From the NCBI RefSeq assembly GCF_040605455.1, contig NZ_JBEXCV010000076.1, positions 1-40,080 on the forward strand: a DNA stretch of 40,080 nucleotides, read 5' to 3'. The notes under the pieces were generated by a model. It saw only the letters and a list, made by a program, of their open reading frames with translations, was not told where the DNA came from and did not search any database. The DNA is from Embleya sp040605455 (GTDB lineage Bacteria > Actinomycetota > Actinomycetes > Streptomycetales > Streptomycetaceae). A program made the position numbers and the translations under genes. Of the stretch, positions 15,389 to 24,135 are shown piece after piece (the first letter of the stretch is position 1; each line of letters opens with the position of its first letter).

Positions 15389-16813
15389 ATGCGTCGAGCC
15401 AAAATTGTCTGCACCCTGGGTCCTGCAACCAATTCGTATGAACAGATCCGCACGCTGGTCGACGCAGGCATGGATGTAGCCCGCTTCAACCTCAGCCACG
15501 GCGCCTACGCCGAGCACGAGGAGCGTTACCACCGCGTCCGTCGGGCATCCGACGAATCCGGTCGCAGCGTCGGCATCCTCGTCGACCTCCAAGGCCCCAA
15601 GATCCGCCTGGAGACCTTCGCCGAAGGCCCCGTGCTCCTGGAGCGCGGCGACGAGTTCACGATCACGACCGAGGACGTCCCCGGCGACAAGCACGAGGTC
15701 GGCACCACCTACAAGGGGCTGACCGCCGACGTCACCAAGGGCGAGCGGATCCTCATCGACGACGGCCGGGTCACCCTGGAGGTCGTCGACGTCGAGGGCC
15801 CGCGCGTGCACACGATCGTCATCGAGGGCGGGATGGTCTCCGACCACAAGGGGCTCAACCTCCCCGGCGTGGCCGTGAGCGTTCCCGCACTGTCCGAGAA
15901 GGACATCGAGGACCTCAAGTGGGGCCTCGCCCTCGGCGCCGACATGATCGCGCTGTCCTTCGTGCGTGCCGCGAAGGACATCGAGGACGTCCACAAGATC
16001 ATGGACGAGGTCGGTGTCCGGCTCCCGGTGATCGCGAAGATCGAGAAGCCGCAGGCGGTGGACAACCTCGAGGAGATCGTCCACGCCTTCGACGCCATCA
16101 TGGTCGCCCGCGGCGACCTGGGCGTCGAGATGCCGCTGGAGGCCGTGCCGATCGTGCAAAAGCGCGCGATCACGCTGGCCCGGGCCAACGCCAAGCCCGT
16201 CATCGTCGCCACCCAGATGCTCGACTCGATGATCAGCGCCTCGCGCCCCACCCGGGCGGAGGCGTCGGACGTCGCCAACGCCGTCCTGGACGGCGCGGAC
16301 GCGGTCATGTTGTCGGGCGAGACCTCGGTCGGCAAGTATCCGATCGAGACCGTCAAGACCATGGCGCGGATCGTGGTCGCGGCCGAGGACTCCTCCGCGA
16401 TGCGGGAGGAGATCCGCGGTCTGGCCGGACCGCGCACGCAGGGCGGGGTGATCGCGAAGGCCGCGATCGAGATCGCCGAGCGCCTGGACGCCAAGTACCT
16501 GGTGGCGTTCACCCAGAGCGGTGACACGGGCCGCCGGTTGTCCCGGTACCGCTCGATGATCCCGATGCTCGCCTTCACCCCCGAGCCGTCGGTGCGCAGC
16601 CGTCTGGCGCTCACCTGGGGCCTGGAGACCTTCCTCGGGCCGCTGTGCAGCCACACCGACGAGATGGTTCGTCAGGTGGACGCGGCGCTGCTCGCGATCG
16701 GCCGCTGCAAGAAGGGCGACCTGGTCGTGATCACGGCCGGCTCCCCGCCCGGTGTGCCCGGGTCGACCAACCTGATCCGGCTGCACCACATAGGAGATCT
16801 GCCTTCCGAGTGA
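15389..16813 (+). CDS. pyk: pyruvate kinase
   Basis: This 474-residue enzyme transfers phosphate from phosphoenolpyruvate to ADP. Motifs include RRAKIVCTLGPAT at the N-terminus, FNLSHG, DLQGPKIR, the catalytic signature AKIEKPQAVDNLEEI, MVARGDLGVEMP, ATQMLDSM, RAEASDVANAVLDG and SGETSVGKYP. The C-terminal domain (about 345-474) is complete. The ATG at 15389 starts directly with the conserved first strand; in-frame ATGs further upstream would extend back into the gltBD terminator. No Shine-Dalgarno sequence is evident just upstream, but TAGGCT (15376-15381) lies where a -10 would for a leaderless transcript. A 15-bp hairpin follows the stop. Confidence 0.97.
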   Translation: MRRAKIVCTLGPATNSYEQIRTLVDAGMDVARFNLSHGAYAEHEERYHRVRRASDESGRSVGILVDLQGPKIRLETFAEGPVLLERGDEFTITTEDVPGDKHEVGTTYKGLTADVTKGERILIDDGRVTLEVVDVEGPRVHTIVIEGGMVSDHKGLNLPGVAVSVPALSEKDIEDLKWGLALGADMIALSFVRAAKDIEDVHKIMDEVGVRLPVIAKIEKPQAVDNLEEIVHAFDAIMVARGDLGVEMPLEAVPIVQKRAITLARANAKPVIVATQMLDSMISASRPTRAEASDVANAVLDGADAVMLSGETSVGKYPIETVKTMARIVVAAEDSSAMREEIRGLAGPRTQGGVIAKAAIEIAERLDAKYLVAFTQSGDTGRRLSRYRSMIPMLAFTPEPSVRSRLALTWGLETFLGPLCSHTDEMVRQVDAALLAIGRCKKGDLVVITAGSPPGVPGSTNLIRLHHIGDLPSE

Positions 16814-16830
16814 CACCCGGTCGCCATGCC

Positions 16831-16864
16831 GACGGCCCGTCATCCTTTCGGGTGGCGGGCCGTC
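16831..16864 (+). terminator. pyk terminator
   Basis: A 15-bp stem with two G-T pairs (16831-16845 with 16850-16864) and a TTTC loop lies 17 bases after pyk; AGTATTT follows. It should stop transcription from pyk and also from the opposite strand. Confidence 0.8.
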
Positions 16865-17117
16865 AGTATTTGGGGCCGATGTGCTGGTCCATGAGAGCGA
16901 CGGAGGCCCGACGAGCGACGGAGAAGAGGTTCGGCCTGGCGTATTTCCACTCGACCACGAGTTGGTCCAGTGTGGTCGTGAGGATGCGCATGATGTCCGC
17001 GGACCCGGTCGATGGCCCGGCGGCGCAGATCCGAATCAGTCAGGGATCCACGGTGGGCAACTGATATTCACTGGTCCAGGTGTTCGAGTTGATGTCACTC
17101 GAACGTGTGCTCTTCAA
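16863..17117 (-). pseudogene. degraded or split small reading frame beside tRNA-Leu
   Basis: On the minus strand one frame stays open from next to the tRNA 3' end to a stop at 16863, interrupted by a single TGA at 17040-17042. The upstream piece (from a TTG at 17117, 25 codons) contains SDINSNTWTSEYQLPTVDP. The downstream piece could start at ATG 16991 and give 42 residues, including LDQLVVEWKYARPNLFSVAR and ending MDQHIGPKY. Codon third positions remain about 80% G or C through both pieces, so it reads like former or present coding DNA. I do not recognise the family. It may be one gene broken by a nonsense mutation, two tiny genes, or a remnant of an element that inserted at the tRNA. The end overlaps the pyk hairpin. 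Confidence 0.4.
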
Positions 17118-17123
17118 AAGTGC

Positions 17124-17210
17124 TGGTGCCGGGTGCGGGATTCGAACCCGCACGCCCTTTCGGGCAAAAGATTTTGAGTCTTCCGCGTCTGCCTGCTCCG
17201 CCAACCCGGC
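17124..17210 (-). tRNA. tRNA-Leu (anticodon CAA)
   Basis: On the minus strand a 7-bp acceptor stem (GCCGGGT with ACCCGGC) encloses a D arm, an anticodon arm with loop CTCAAAA (anticodon CAA, decoding UUG), a long variable arm (TGCCCGAAAGGGCG) as expected for a type II leucine tRNA, and a T arm with GGTTCGAATCC. The mature body is 17127-17210, with an encoded CCA at 17124-17126. It is divergent from pdtaR. UUG is a rare codon in this GC-rich sequence. Confidence 0.95.
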
Positions 17211-17312
17211 TGGTCAGGGGGCGGACGCATGCGACCCAACCCCTGCACGAAGAACACCATACCGCCTCTCGGTACTCTCGTGTGCGCACCATTTCCCTGA
17301 TCGAGGAGCGAC

Positions 17313-17933
17313 GTGACCGCAGCCACGCAGCCGCCCGCCGCATCGCAGGACAGCCAGCGCGCCCGTGTCGTCATCGCCGAGGACGAGGCGCTGATCCGGC
17401 TCGATCTGAAAGAGATGTTGGAGGAAGAGGGTTACCACGTCGTCGGCGAGGCCGGAGACGGGCAGCGGGCCGTGGAGTTGGTTCACGAGTGTCGGCCCGA
17501 CCTGGTCATCCTCGACGTCAAGATGCCGATACTGGACGGGATTTCGGCTGCGGAGCAGATCGCCCAGGCGCGGCTGGCGCCGGTGCTGATGTTGACCGCG
17601 TTCTCCCAGCGCGAGCTGGTCGAGCGCGCCCGGGACGCCGGTGCGATGGCGTACCTGGTCAAGCCGTTCACCAAGGGCGACCTCGTCCCGGCGATCGAGA
17701 TGGCCGTCTCGCGGTACACCGAACTGGCCGCCCTGGAGCGTGAGGTCGGCGACCTCACCCAACGGCTGGAGACGCGCAAGCTGGTGGACCGGGCCAAGAG
17801 CGTACTTCAGGAGAAGTACGGCATGTCCGAGCCCGAGGCGTTCCGCTGGATCCAGAAGGCCTCGATGGATCGCCGGATGTCGATGCGCACCGTGGCCGAG
17901 GTGGTCGTGTCCGGGGGCGACGTCGCCGACTGA
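17313..17933 (+). CDS. pdtaR: PdtaR-type response regulator with ANTAR domain
   Basis: This 206-residue regulator has a receiver domain (about 17-135) with acidic pocket EDEA, phosphoacceptor Asp68 in LVILDVKMP, switch Thr95 and Lys117 in VKPF, a linking coiled coil (about 137-155), and an ANTAR RNA-binding domain (about 150-202, RKLVDRAKSVLQEKYGMSE followed by AFRWIQKASMDRRMSM). Mycobacterial PdtaR (Rv1626) is phosphorylated by the kinase PdtaS and acts by binding transcripts to prevent termination. No kinase gene is adjacent here, as is usual for this pair. The GTG start has GAGGAG upstream. A strong terminator with a T-tract follows. Confidence 0.93.
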   Translation: MTAATQPPAASQDSQRARVVIAEDEALIRLDLKEMLEEEGYHVVGEAGDGQRAVELVHECRPDLVILDVKMPILDGISAAEQIAQARLAPVLMLTAFSQRELVERARDAGAMAYLVKPFTKGDLVPAIEMAVSRYTELAALEREVGDLTQRLETRKLVDRAKSVLQEKYGMSEPEAFRWIQKASMDRRMSMRTVAEVVVSGGDVAD

Positions 17934-17953
17934 CCCAGCCGTACCCATACTCC

Positions 17954-17994
17954 AATGAACCCGTCCGGTTGCTGACAAACCGGACGGGTTCATT
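17954..17994 (+). terminator. pdtaR terminator
   Basis: A perfect 17-bp stem (17954-17970 with 17978-17994) with a 7-nt loop is followed by GTTTTT. This is the most canonical Rho-independent terminator in the window. Confidence 0.95.
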
Positions 17995-18218
17995 GTTTTT
18001 CGGGCACCCGATGATCATATTTGATCACTTTGGATCGTAACAATTCGTTTCCAGTTTCTTTTGGATTACATCTGGTTACGGGCGCATCACATCTCGGTCG
18101 GCGGACTGCCGCTGCCCTTCCGGCCGGACTACATTCCGGGCACCGCATGTTCATCGCGGTTTGTGAAGGCGCCCCGATGCGGGCTCCGAACTTTTTCTAC
18201 AAGGGGTTGGGGTTTGCT

Positions 18219-19430
18219 GTGCTCAAGCGACGCGTGATCAAAATCGCGCTGCCCATCGCGGCAGCGGCACTCGTGCTTTCCGCGTGCGGCAGTGACGATG
18301 ACGATGACAAGAAGAAGGACGGTGGCAGCTCCGCTCCCGCCGGCGGCGGTAACAAGCCGACCTGGACCATAGGTTTCCAAGCGGGGCTCTCGGGGGAGAA
18401 TGCCCAGCTTGGCATCAACGAAGAGAACGGCGCTCGGCTCGCTGTCGAGCAGGCCAACGCGAAGGGCGATCTTCCCTTCACGCTCAAGTTCAAGACCTCG
18501 GACGACGAGGCGTCGGAGACCAAATCCGTCTCCGCGGCGCAGAAGCTGATCGACGACAGCAATGTTGTTGCCGTTATCGGCCCCGCCTTCTCCGGCCCCA
18601 CCAAGGCCGCATCGCCGAACTACGCCAAGGCGAAGCTCGCCACGGTGTCTCCCTCGGCGACCAACCCGTCCCTGACGAGCGCGGGCAACAATTTCACCGC
18701 GTTCTTGCGTGGTACGCCGAACGACAATGCCCAGGGCAGCGGGATGGCGAAGTACCTGTCGAAGAAGCTCCAGGCCAAGAAGGTCTTCGTCGTCGACGAC
18801 AAGACCGAGTACGGCGTGGGCCTGTCGAAGGTCGCCAAGGACGAGCTGACCAAGGCCGGCGTCCAGGTCGTCTCGGACAGCGTGCCGAAGGCGACCCCGG
18901 ACTACGGTCCGATCTCCACGAAGATCAAGAACTCCGGCGCGGACGCCATGATCTACGCGGGCTACTACCAGGACGGCGCGCCGTTCGCCAAGAAGCTCAA
19001 GGAAGCCGGCTTCACCGGCCCCAAGTTCTCCGGTGACGGCACCAACGACTCGCAGTTCGTCTCGCTTGCCGGGGACGCCTCGAACGACTGGTACCTGACC
19101 TGCCCGTGCTCCGACGCGAACGTCGAGGCGGCCACGAAGCAGTTCACCGAGGACTACAAGAAGCGCTTCAACACGAACCCGAGTACCTACTCGGCGGAGT
19201 CGTTCGACATCGCCAACCTGGTGGTCGAGCAGATGAAGTCCTTCGGCGCGGACAAGATCACCCGCGAGGCGATGCTCACCAAGCTCAAGAGTGCCTCGTA
19301 CAAGGGTCTGACCAAGTCGTTCAAGTTCCAGCCGAACGGCGAATTCGACGGCGCGACCACCTTCATCTACCAGGTGAAGGGCGGCAAGATCGGCTACATG
19401 GGCGACATCGACCAGCTCGTGGGCGGCTGA
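18219..19430 (+). CDS. livJ: branched-chain amino acid ABC transporter, substrate-binding lipoprotein
   Basis: This 403-residue lipoprotein has a signal peptide ending in the lipobox LVLSAC, with Cys23 as the lipidation site, then an Asp-rich and Gly/Ser-rich linker, then a periplasmic-binding fold type I of the Leu/Ile/Val family (GFQAGLSGENAQLGINEENG, VAVIGPAFSGPT, YAGYYQDGAPFAKKL). It captures branched-chain amino acids or a related ligand for LivHMGF. The GTG at 18219 was chosen because it yields a standard signal peptide and has AAGGGG upstream. In-frame starts at 18177 and earlier would add a long non-signal extension. The lipid anchor would be added by Lgt (6937). A terminator-like hairpin separates it from livH. 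Confidence 0.93.
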   Translation: MLKRRVIKIALPIAAAALVLSACGSDDDDDKKKDGGSSAPAGGGNKPTWTIGFQAGLSGENAQLGINEENGARLAVEQANAKGDLPFTLKFKTSDDEASETKSVSAAQKLIDDSNVVAVIGPAFSGPTKAASPNYAKAKLATVSPSATNPSLTSAGNNFTAFLRGTPNDNAQGSGMAKYLSKKLQAKKVFVVDDKTEYGVGLSKVAKDELTKAGVQVVSDSVPKATPDYGPISTKIKNSGADAMIYAGYYQDGAPFAKKLKEAGFTGPKFSGDGTNDSQFVSLAGDASNDWYLTCPCSDANVEAATKQFTEDYKKRFNTNPSTYSAESFDIANLVVEQMKSFGADKITREAMLTKLKSASYKGLTKSFKFQPNGEFDGATTFIYQVKGGKIGYMGDIDQLVGG

Positions 19431-19461
19431 CCCGTTAATCGGGGCGGCACAACCTGACGAT

Positions 19462-19504
19462 CGGGCCCGGGTCTTCCCGGAGTTTTCGGGAAGACCCGGG
19501 CCCG
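19462..19504 (+). terminator. hairpin between livJ and livH
   Basis: A perfect 18-bp stem (19462-19479 with 19487-19504) with a 7-nt loop is followed by GTCCGGTTTTCTT. It sits inside the apparent liv operon, 31 bases after livJ, and could stop most transcripts or protect the livJ mRNA 3' end, so that binding protein outnumbers the membrane complex. Confidence 0.85.
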
Positions 19505-19531
19505 TCCGGTTTTCTTGAGGAAGCTTTCCTT

Positions 19532-20455
19532 ATGCAACCTGATGAAATCCTGGATTACCTTATTCCAGGGATCATGCTCGGTGCGTTGTACGCGGTGATC
19601 GCCATCGGCTACACCCTGGTCTATGGCGTTCTGCAGCTCATCAACTTCGCACACAGCGAAGTCTTCATGGTGGGCGCCTATTCCGCGTTGCTCGCCTTGA
19701 CCTGGATCGACCCGAGCAGCAACCCGACGACGTTCATGTCGGTGTTGTTGGTCGCGGCCGGTCTGGCCGTTTCCGGTACGGCCGGTGCGGCCACGGCCTA
19801 TACGCTCGAGAAAGTCGCGTACAGACCACTCAGACGCAGGAACGCGCCCCGTCTTGCGTTCCTGATCAGCGCGATCGGGGCCTCCTACTTCCTGCAGAAC
19901 CTGGCGGGGAAGTTGTTCGGCCGCGACTCGCGTGCACTGCCGACGGTGTTCGAGAACAAGAAGGTCTTCTCGGTCTTCGGTACCCAGGTCACCATCCTCC
20001 AGCTGCTCATCGTTTGTGCTGCGGTGCTGATGATGGTCGGCCTGGACTACCTGGTGAACCGCACCAAGCTGGGCTCGGGTATCCGGGCCGTGGCGCAGGA
20101 CGCCGAGACGGCGGGCCTGATGGGTGTGGACATCGACAAGGTGATCTCGCGGACGTTCATCATCGGCGGGTTCATGGGCGGTATCGCCGGCTTCCTGTTC
20201 GGCCTGCACCTGCAGCTGTCGTTCACGATGGGCTTCCTGCCCGGCATCACCGCGTTCGCCGCGGCCGTGGTCGGCGGGGTCGGCAACATTCGCGGCGCGA
20301 TGATGGGCGGCATGCTGCTCGGCATCGTCGAGAGCTTCTCGTCGCCCATCTTCGGTGAGTCGTGGCGGTACGTCAGTGCCTTCGCGGTGCTGGTCCTGGT
20401 GCTGATGTTCCGGCCGACCGGCATCCTGGGCGAGCGTTTGGGGAGGTCGGCGTGA
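19532..20455 (+). CDS. livH: branched-chain amino acid ABC transporter permease
   Basis: This 307-residue integral membrane protein has about eight hydrophobic segments and LivH family features: GIMLGALYAVIAIGYTLVYG near the N-terminus, INFAHSEVFMVGA, and the cytoplasmic coupling region AVAQDAETAGLMGVDIDKVI (about 188-207) that contacts the ATPases. It forms half of the translocation pore with LivM. The ATG has TTGAGGAAG upstream. It overlaps livM by 4 bp (GTGA). The length is normal for the family. Confidence 0.95.
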   Translation: MQPDEILDYLIPGIMLGALYAVIAIGYTLVYGVLQLINFAHSEVFMVGAYSALLALTWIDPSSNPTTFMSVLLVAAGLAVSGTAGAATAYTLEKVAYRPLRRRNAPRLAFLISAIGASYFLQNLAGKLFGRDSRALPTVFENKKVFSVFGTQVTILQLLIVCAAVLMMVGLDYLVNRTKLGSGIRAVAQDAETAGLMGVDIDKVISRTFIIGGFMGGIAGFLFGLHLQLSFTMGFLPGITAFAAAVVGGVGNIRGAMMGGMLLGIVESFSSPIFGESWRYVSAFAVLVLVLMFRPTGILGERLGRSA

Positions 20456-21873
20456 CCACGACGACGAAGGAACGCGATCTCGCGCCGACCGGGTCGGCGC
20501 TGGCGAAGCTGCGAAGCAAGCGCTGGTATCAGCAGCCGATGGTCGGCCGCCTGGTGGGCACCGTCGCCGCGGCCGTGCTTTTGGACGTGATGAGTGGTCC
20601 GCAGGGCAGCCGCGAGGACGTGTTCTTCTCGGTGGACAAGACCCTCGGGTCGCTGCGCGTGGTGTGGTGGATCATCGGCGCGGTGGCGCTGTGGGCGATC
20701 ATGGAGTTCACCAAGCCCCTGTACAACCGCTATCTGGCGGCGAGCGTGGGCCCACTGGACCGCTTCCACACACCGGTGACCGGTCCGGTCAGGGGACTGA
20801 TCGCGCAGACCCGGGCGACCTCGGCGAATCTGCGCCGTATCGTCTGGGTCCGGATCGGCTTCTCGGCCGTGGTGATCGGCCTGCTGATCCTGTTGCCGAA
20901 CGTGCTGTCCACCTTCTGGAACCAGGTGCTGGTCAACGAGGTGGCGATCTACGTCCTGCTCGCGATCGGCCTGAACGTGGTGATCGGCTGGGCGGGCCTG
21001 CTCGACCTGGGCTTCATCGCGTTCTTCGCGATCGGCGCGTACAGCACGGCGTACTGGACCGGTGCGATGCCGGTGGAACCGCCGTTCACGCTGAACGCGT
21101 TCCTGGTGATCCCGGTCGCGGTGGGCACGTGTCTGCTGGCCGGGCTGCTGCTCGGCGCGCCGACGCTGCGGCTGCGCGGTGACTATCTGGCGATCGTGAC
21201 GCTGGGCTTCCACGAGATCATCTACCTGATCGCCAAGAACGCGGACGGGTTCACCAACGGTCCGCGTGGTGTCCAGGGCATCTCGAACTTCGGGGTGCAC
21301 GTCGGCCCGATCGACTACGACTGGGAACTGGACCCGGTGCCCTACTGGTACTTGCTGATCGGCATCGCGACGATCCTGATCATCGCGTTCCTGAGGTTGG
21401 AGCACTCCCGGGTCGGCCGAGCCTGGACCGCGATCCGTGAGGACGAGGTGGCCGCGTCGGCGACCGGTGTCCCGACGGTGAAGTTCAAGCTGATGGCGTT
21501 CGCGATCGGCGCGTCCACGTCCGGCATCGCCGGTGTCGTGTACGCGAGCAAGGCCCGGTTCATCAGCCCGGAGAGCTTCCTGTTGCTGTTCTCGGTGCTG
21601 GTGGTGGCCTACGTCATCTTCGGCGGCATGGGTTCGCTGTGGGGTGTCATCATCGGCACGGCGTTCCTCGCCTGGCTGCCGCAGTACATGAAGGACTGGG
21701 TCAACCCGAACGACCGATTCATGTACCTGGGCGCGCTGTTGATCATCATGATGATCTACCGCCCGCAGGGCCTGATTCCCTCGGTTCGGCGCAAGCGCGA
21801 GTTGAGCATGGCCAAGGCGGGTCTCGGCGACGCGGACGCGATGTCGGAGCCGGCCGGCGGGAGGATGACGTGA
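20452..21873 (+). CDS. livM: branched-chain amino acid ABC transporter permease
   Basis: This 473-residue permease pairs with LivH. The conserved core (about 160-460) has IGLNVVIGWAGLLDLGFIAF, the LRLRGDYLAIVTLGFHEI segment, the coupling region GRAWTAIREDEVAASATGV and GGMGSLWGVIIGTA. It has a long N-terminal region of about 150 residues with two extra hydrophobic segments (about 40-50 and 62-82), so it is longer than a minimal LivM. The GTG start overlaps livH by 4 bp and is preceded by GGGGAGG. It overlaps livG in the same way. Confidence 0.93.
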   Translation: MTTTTKERDLAPTGSALAKLRSKRWYQQPMVGRLVGTVAAAVLLDVMSGPQGSREDVFFSVDKTLGSLRVVWWIIGAVALWAIMEFTKPLYNRYLAASVGPLDRFHTPVTGPVRGLIAQTRATSANLRRIVWVRIGFSAVVIGLLILLPNVLSTFWNQVLVNEVAIYVLLAIGLNVVIGWAGLLDLGFIAFFAIGAYSTAYWTGAMPVEPPFTLNAFLVIPVAVGTCLLAGLLLGAPTLRLRGDYLAIVTLGFHEIIYLIAKNADGFTNGPRGVQGISNFGVHVGPIDYDWELDPVPYWYLLIGIATILIIAFLRLEHSRVGRAWTAIREDEVAASATGVPTVKFKLMAFAIGASTSGIAGVVYASKARFISPESFLLLFSVLVVAYVIFGGMGSLWGVIIGTAFLAWLPQYMKDWVNPNDRFMYLGALLIIMMIYRPQGLIPSVRRKRELSMAKAGLGDADAMSEPAGGRMT

Positions 21874-22786
21874 GCATCACCACGACGAAGGCGGGCGACC
21901 GGCCGCGGGTGGACCCCGAGGACCAGGTCATGCGGGTGCGCGGCGTCACGCTGCGCTTCGGTGGCCTGGTGGGTCTGTCCGACGTGGCGTTGGACCTGCA
22001 CCGGGGCGAGATCCTCGCGGTGATCGGCCCCAACGGGGCGGGCAAGACCTCGCTGTTCAACTCGTTGACCGGGATGTACGTCCCGCAGGAAGGCAGCATC
22101 GTGCTGCGCGACCGGGCGGGTGGCGAGCACTCGCTCAAGGGCCGCAAGCCGCACCTGGTGAACCGGCTCGGGGTGGCCCGCACGTTCCAGAACATTCGCC
22201 TGTTCGGCGCGCTCACCGCGCTGGAGAACGTGAAGATCGCGGCGGAGACCCGGCAGAAGGCCGGCCCGGTGTCGATCATGCTGGGCCTGCCGAACGCGCG
22301 TCGCGAGGATCGCGAGAGCGACCTTCGGGCGCTGGAGCTGCTGCACTTCGTGGGTCTGGACGGGCTGCTCAACGAGTTGGCCGCGTCGCTGTCCTACGGC
22401 CAGCAGCGCAGCCTGGAGATCGCCCGCGCGCTGGCCACCGATCCGCAGGTGCTGCTCCTGGACGAGCCGGCGGCGGGTACCAACCCGACCGAGAAGCTCG
22501 ACTTGGAGGTGTTGATCCGCCGGATCAACCGCGAGCTGGGCATCAGTGTGCTGTTGATCGAGCACGACATGCGCCTGGTGATGTCGGTCGCGGACCGGGT
22601 CACGGTGCTCAACTTCGGCAAGGTGATCGCGTCCGGTTCGCCGGCCGAGGTGCAGCGCAACCCCGATGTCGTCGCGGCCTATCTGGGGGCCGAGATGGCC
22701 GCCGAGATGGTCGCGGCCTCGGATGCCGAGGCGGCGAACGGGTCGGACGGTACGGTCCCCGCGCAGCGGGACGGGGAGGAGCAGCG

Positions 22787-22790
<4 letters not shown>
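21870..22790 (+). CDS. livG: branched-chain amino acid ABC transporter ATPase
   Basis: This 306-residue ATPase energises the LivHM pore. It has Walker A GPNGAGKTSLFN, the Q-loop in GVARTFQNIRLF, the signature LSYGQQRSLEIARAL, Walker B LLLDEPAAGTNP and the switch His in LLIEHDMRLV. The C-terminal 40 residues are Ala/Glu-rich and dispensable-looking. The GTG overlaps livM by 4 bp, with GGGAGGA upstream. It overlaps livF by 4 bp (ATGA). The extra insert between Walker A and the signature is typical of LivG compared with LivF. Confidence 0.95.
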
Positions 22791-23575
<785 letters not shown>

Positions 23576-23589
23576 CGCAGCGCCGTTTT

Positions 23590-23634
23590 GGGACCGCGCG
23601 GCGGAGGGGGTCGGCCCCTTCGCCGCGCGGTCCC
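23590..23634. terminator. bidirectional terminator between livF and thioesterase gene
   Basis: A perfect 14-bp stem (23590-23603 with 23621-23634) is capped by a further 5-bp GC stem. It is preceded by TTTT on the plus strand side. It lies between convergent genes and would serve both. Confidence 0.8.
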
Positions 23635-23651
23635 GGACGCGGGGCCGGGGT

Positions 23652-24080
23652 TCAGGCGCGCTTGATCATGCAGCTCAGCCGCGCGGTACAGACCCGCTTG
23701 TCGTCCTCGTCGGTGATCACGATCTCGTAGGTTGCCAACGACCGACCCAGATGCACCGGGGTGGCCACACCGGTGACCAGGCCGGACTTGGCCGAGCGGT
23801 GGTGGGTGGCGTTGATCTCGATGCCCAGGGCGATCGCGTCCTTGCCGGCGTGCAGCGCGGAGCCCACCGAACCGAGGGTCTCGGCCAGGACGCAGGACGC
23901 GCCGCCGTGCAGGAGGCCGTAGGGCTGGATGTTGCCCTTGACCGGCATGGTGGCGACCACCCGCTGGGCGGAGGCCTCGAGGAATTCGATCCCCATGCGG
24001 TCTGCCAGCGTCTCCTGGGTGCCGATGTTCATGAACGCCAGGACCTCGTCGAGGCCGGGCTGCGGAGTCTGGTCGGGCAT
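23652..24080 (-). CDS. PaaI-like hotdog-fold thioesterase
   Basis: This 142-residue protein has the hotdog thioesterase core: GNIQPYGLLHGGASCVLAETLGS, with the helix-capping Gly-Gly and the acidic residue in AETLGS, then the central strand LGIEINATHHRSAKSG and the closing strands GRSLATYEIVITDED. Such enzymes hydrolyse aromatic or fatty acyl-CoA thioesters; the substrate is unknown here. The ATG at 24080 was chosen because GGAGGAG lies directly upstream; an in-frame ATG seven codons earlier would include that ribosome binding site. It is divergent from polA with 55 bp between starts, so the two share a promoter region. Confidence 0.88.
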   Translation of the reverse strand: MPDQTPQPGLDEVLAFMNIGTQETLADRMGIEFLEASAQRVVATMPVKGNIQPYGLLHGGASCVLAETLGSVGSALHAGKDAIALGIEINATHHRSAKSGLVTGVATPVHLGRSLATYEIVITDEDDKRVCTARLSCMIKRA

Positions 24081-24135
24081 GGGGTACTCCTCCGGAAACA
24101 TGGTTGTGTCGGCCTGACAGCCTAGGATCGCCGTC

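Noticed and set aside
17040..17042. Selenocysteine readthrough at the TGA in the minus-strand frame by tRNA-Leu
   Set aside because: No SECIS-like hairpin was seen just after the TGA, and decay of a gene remnant is simpler.
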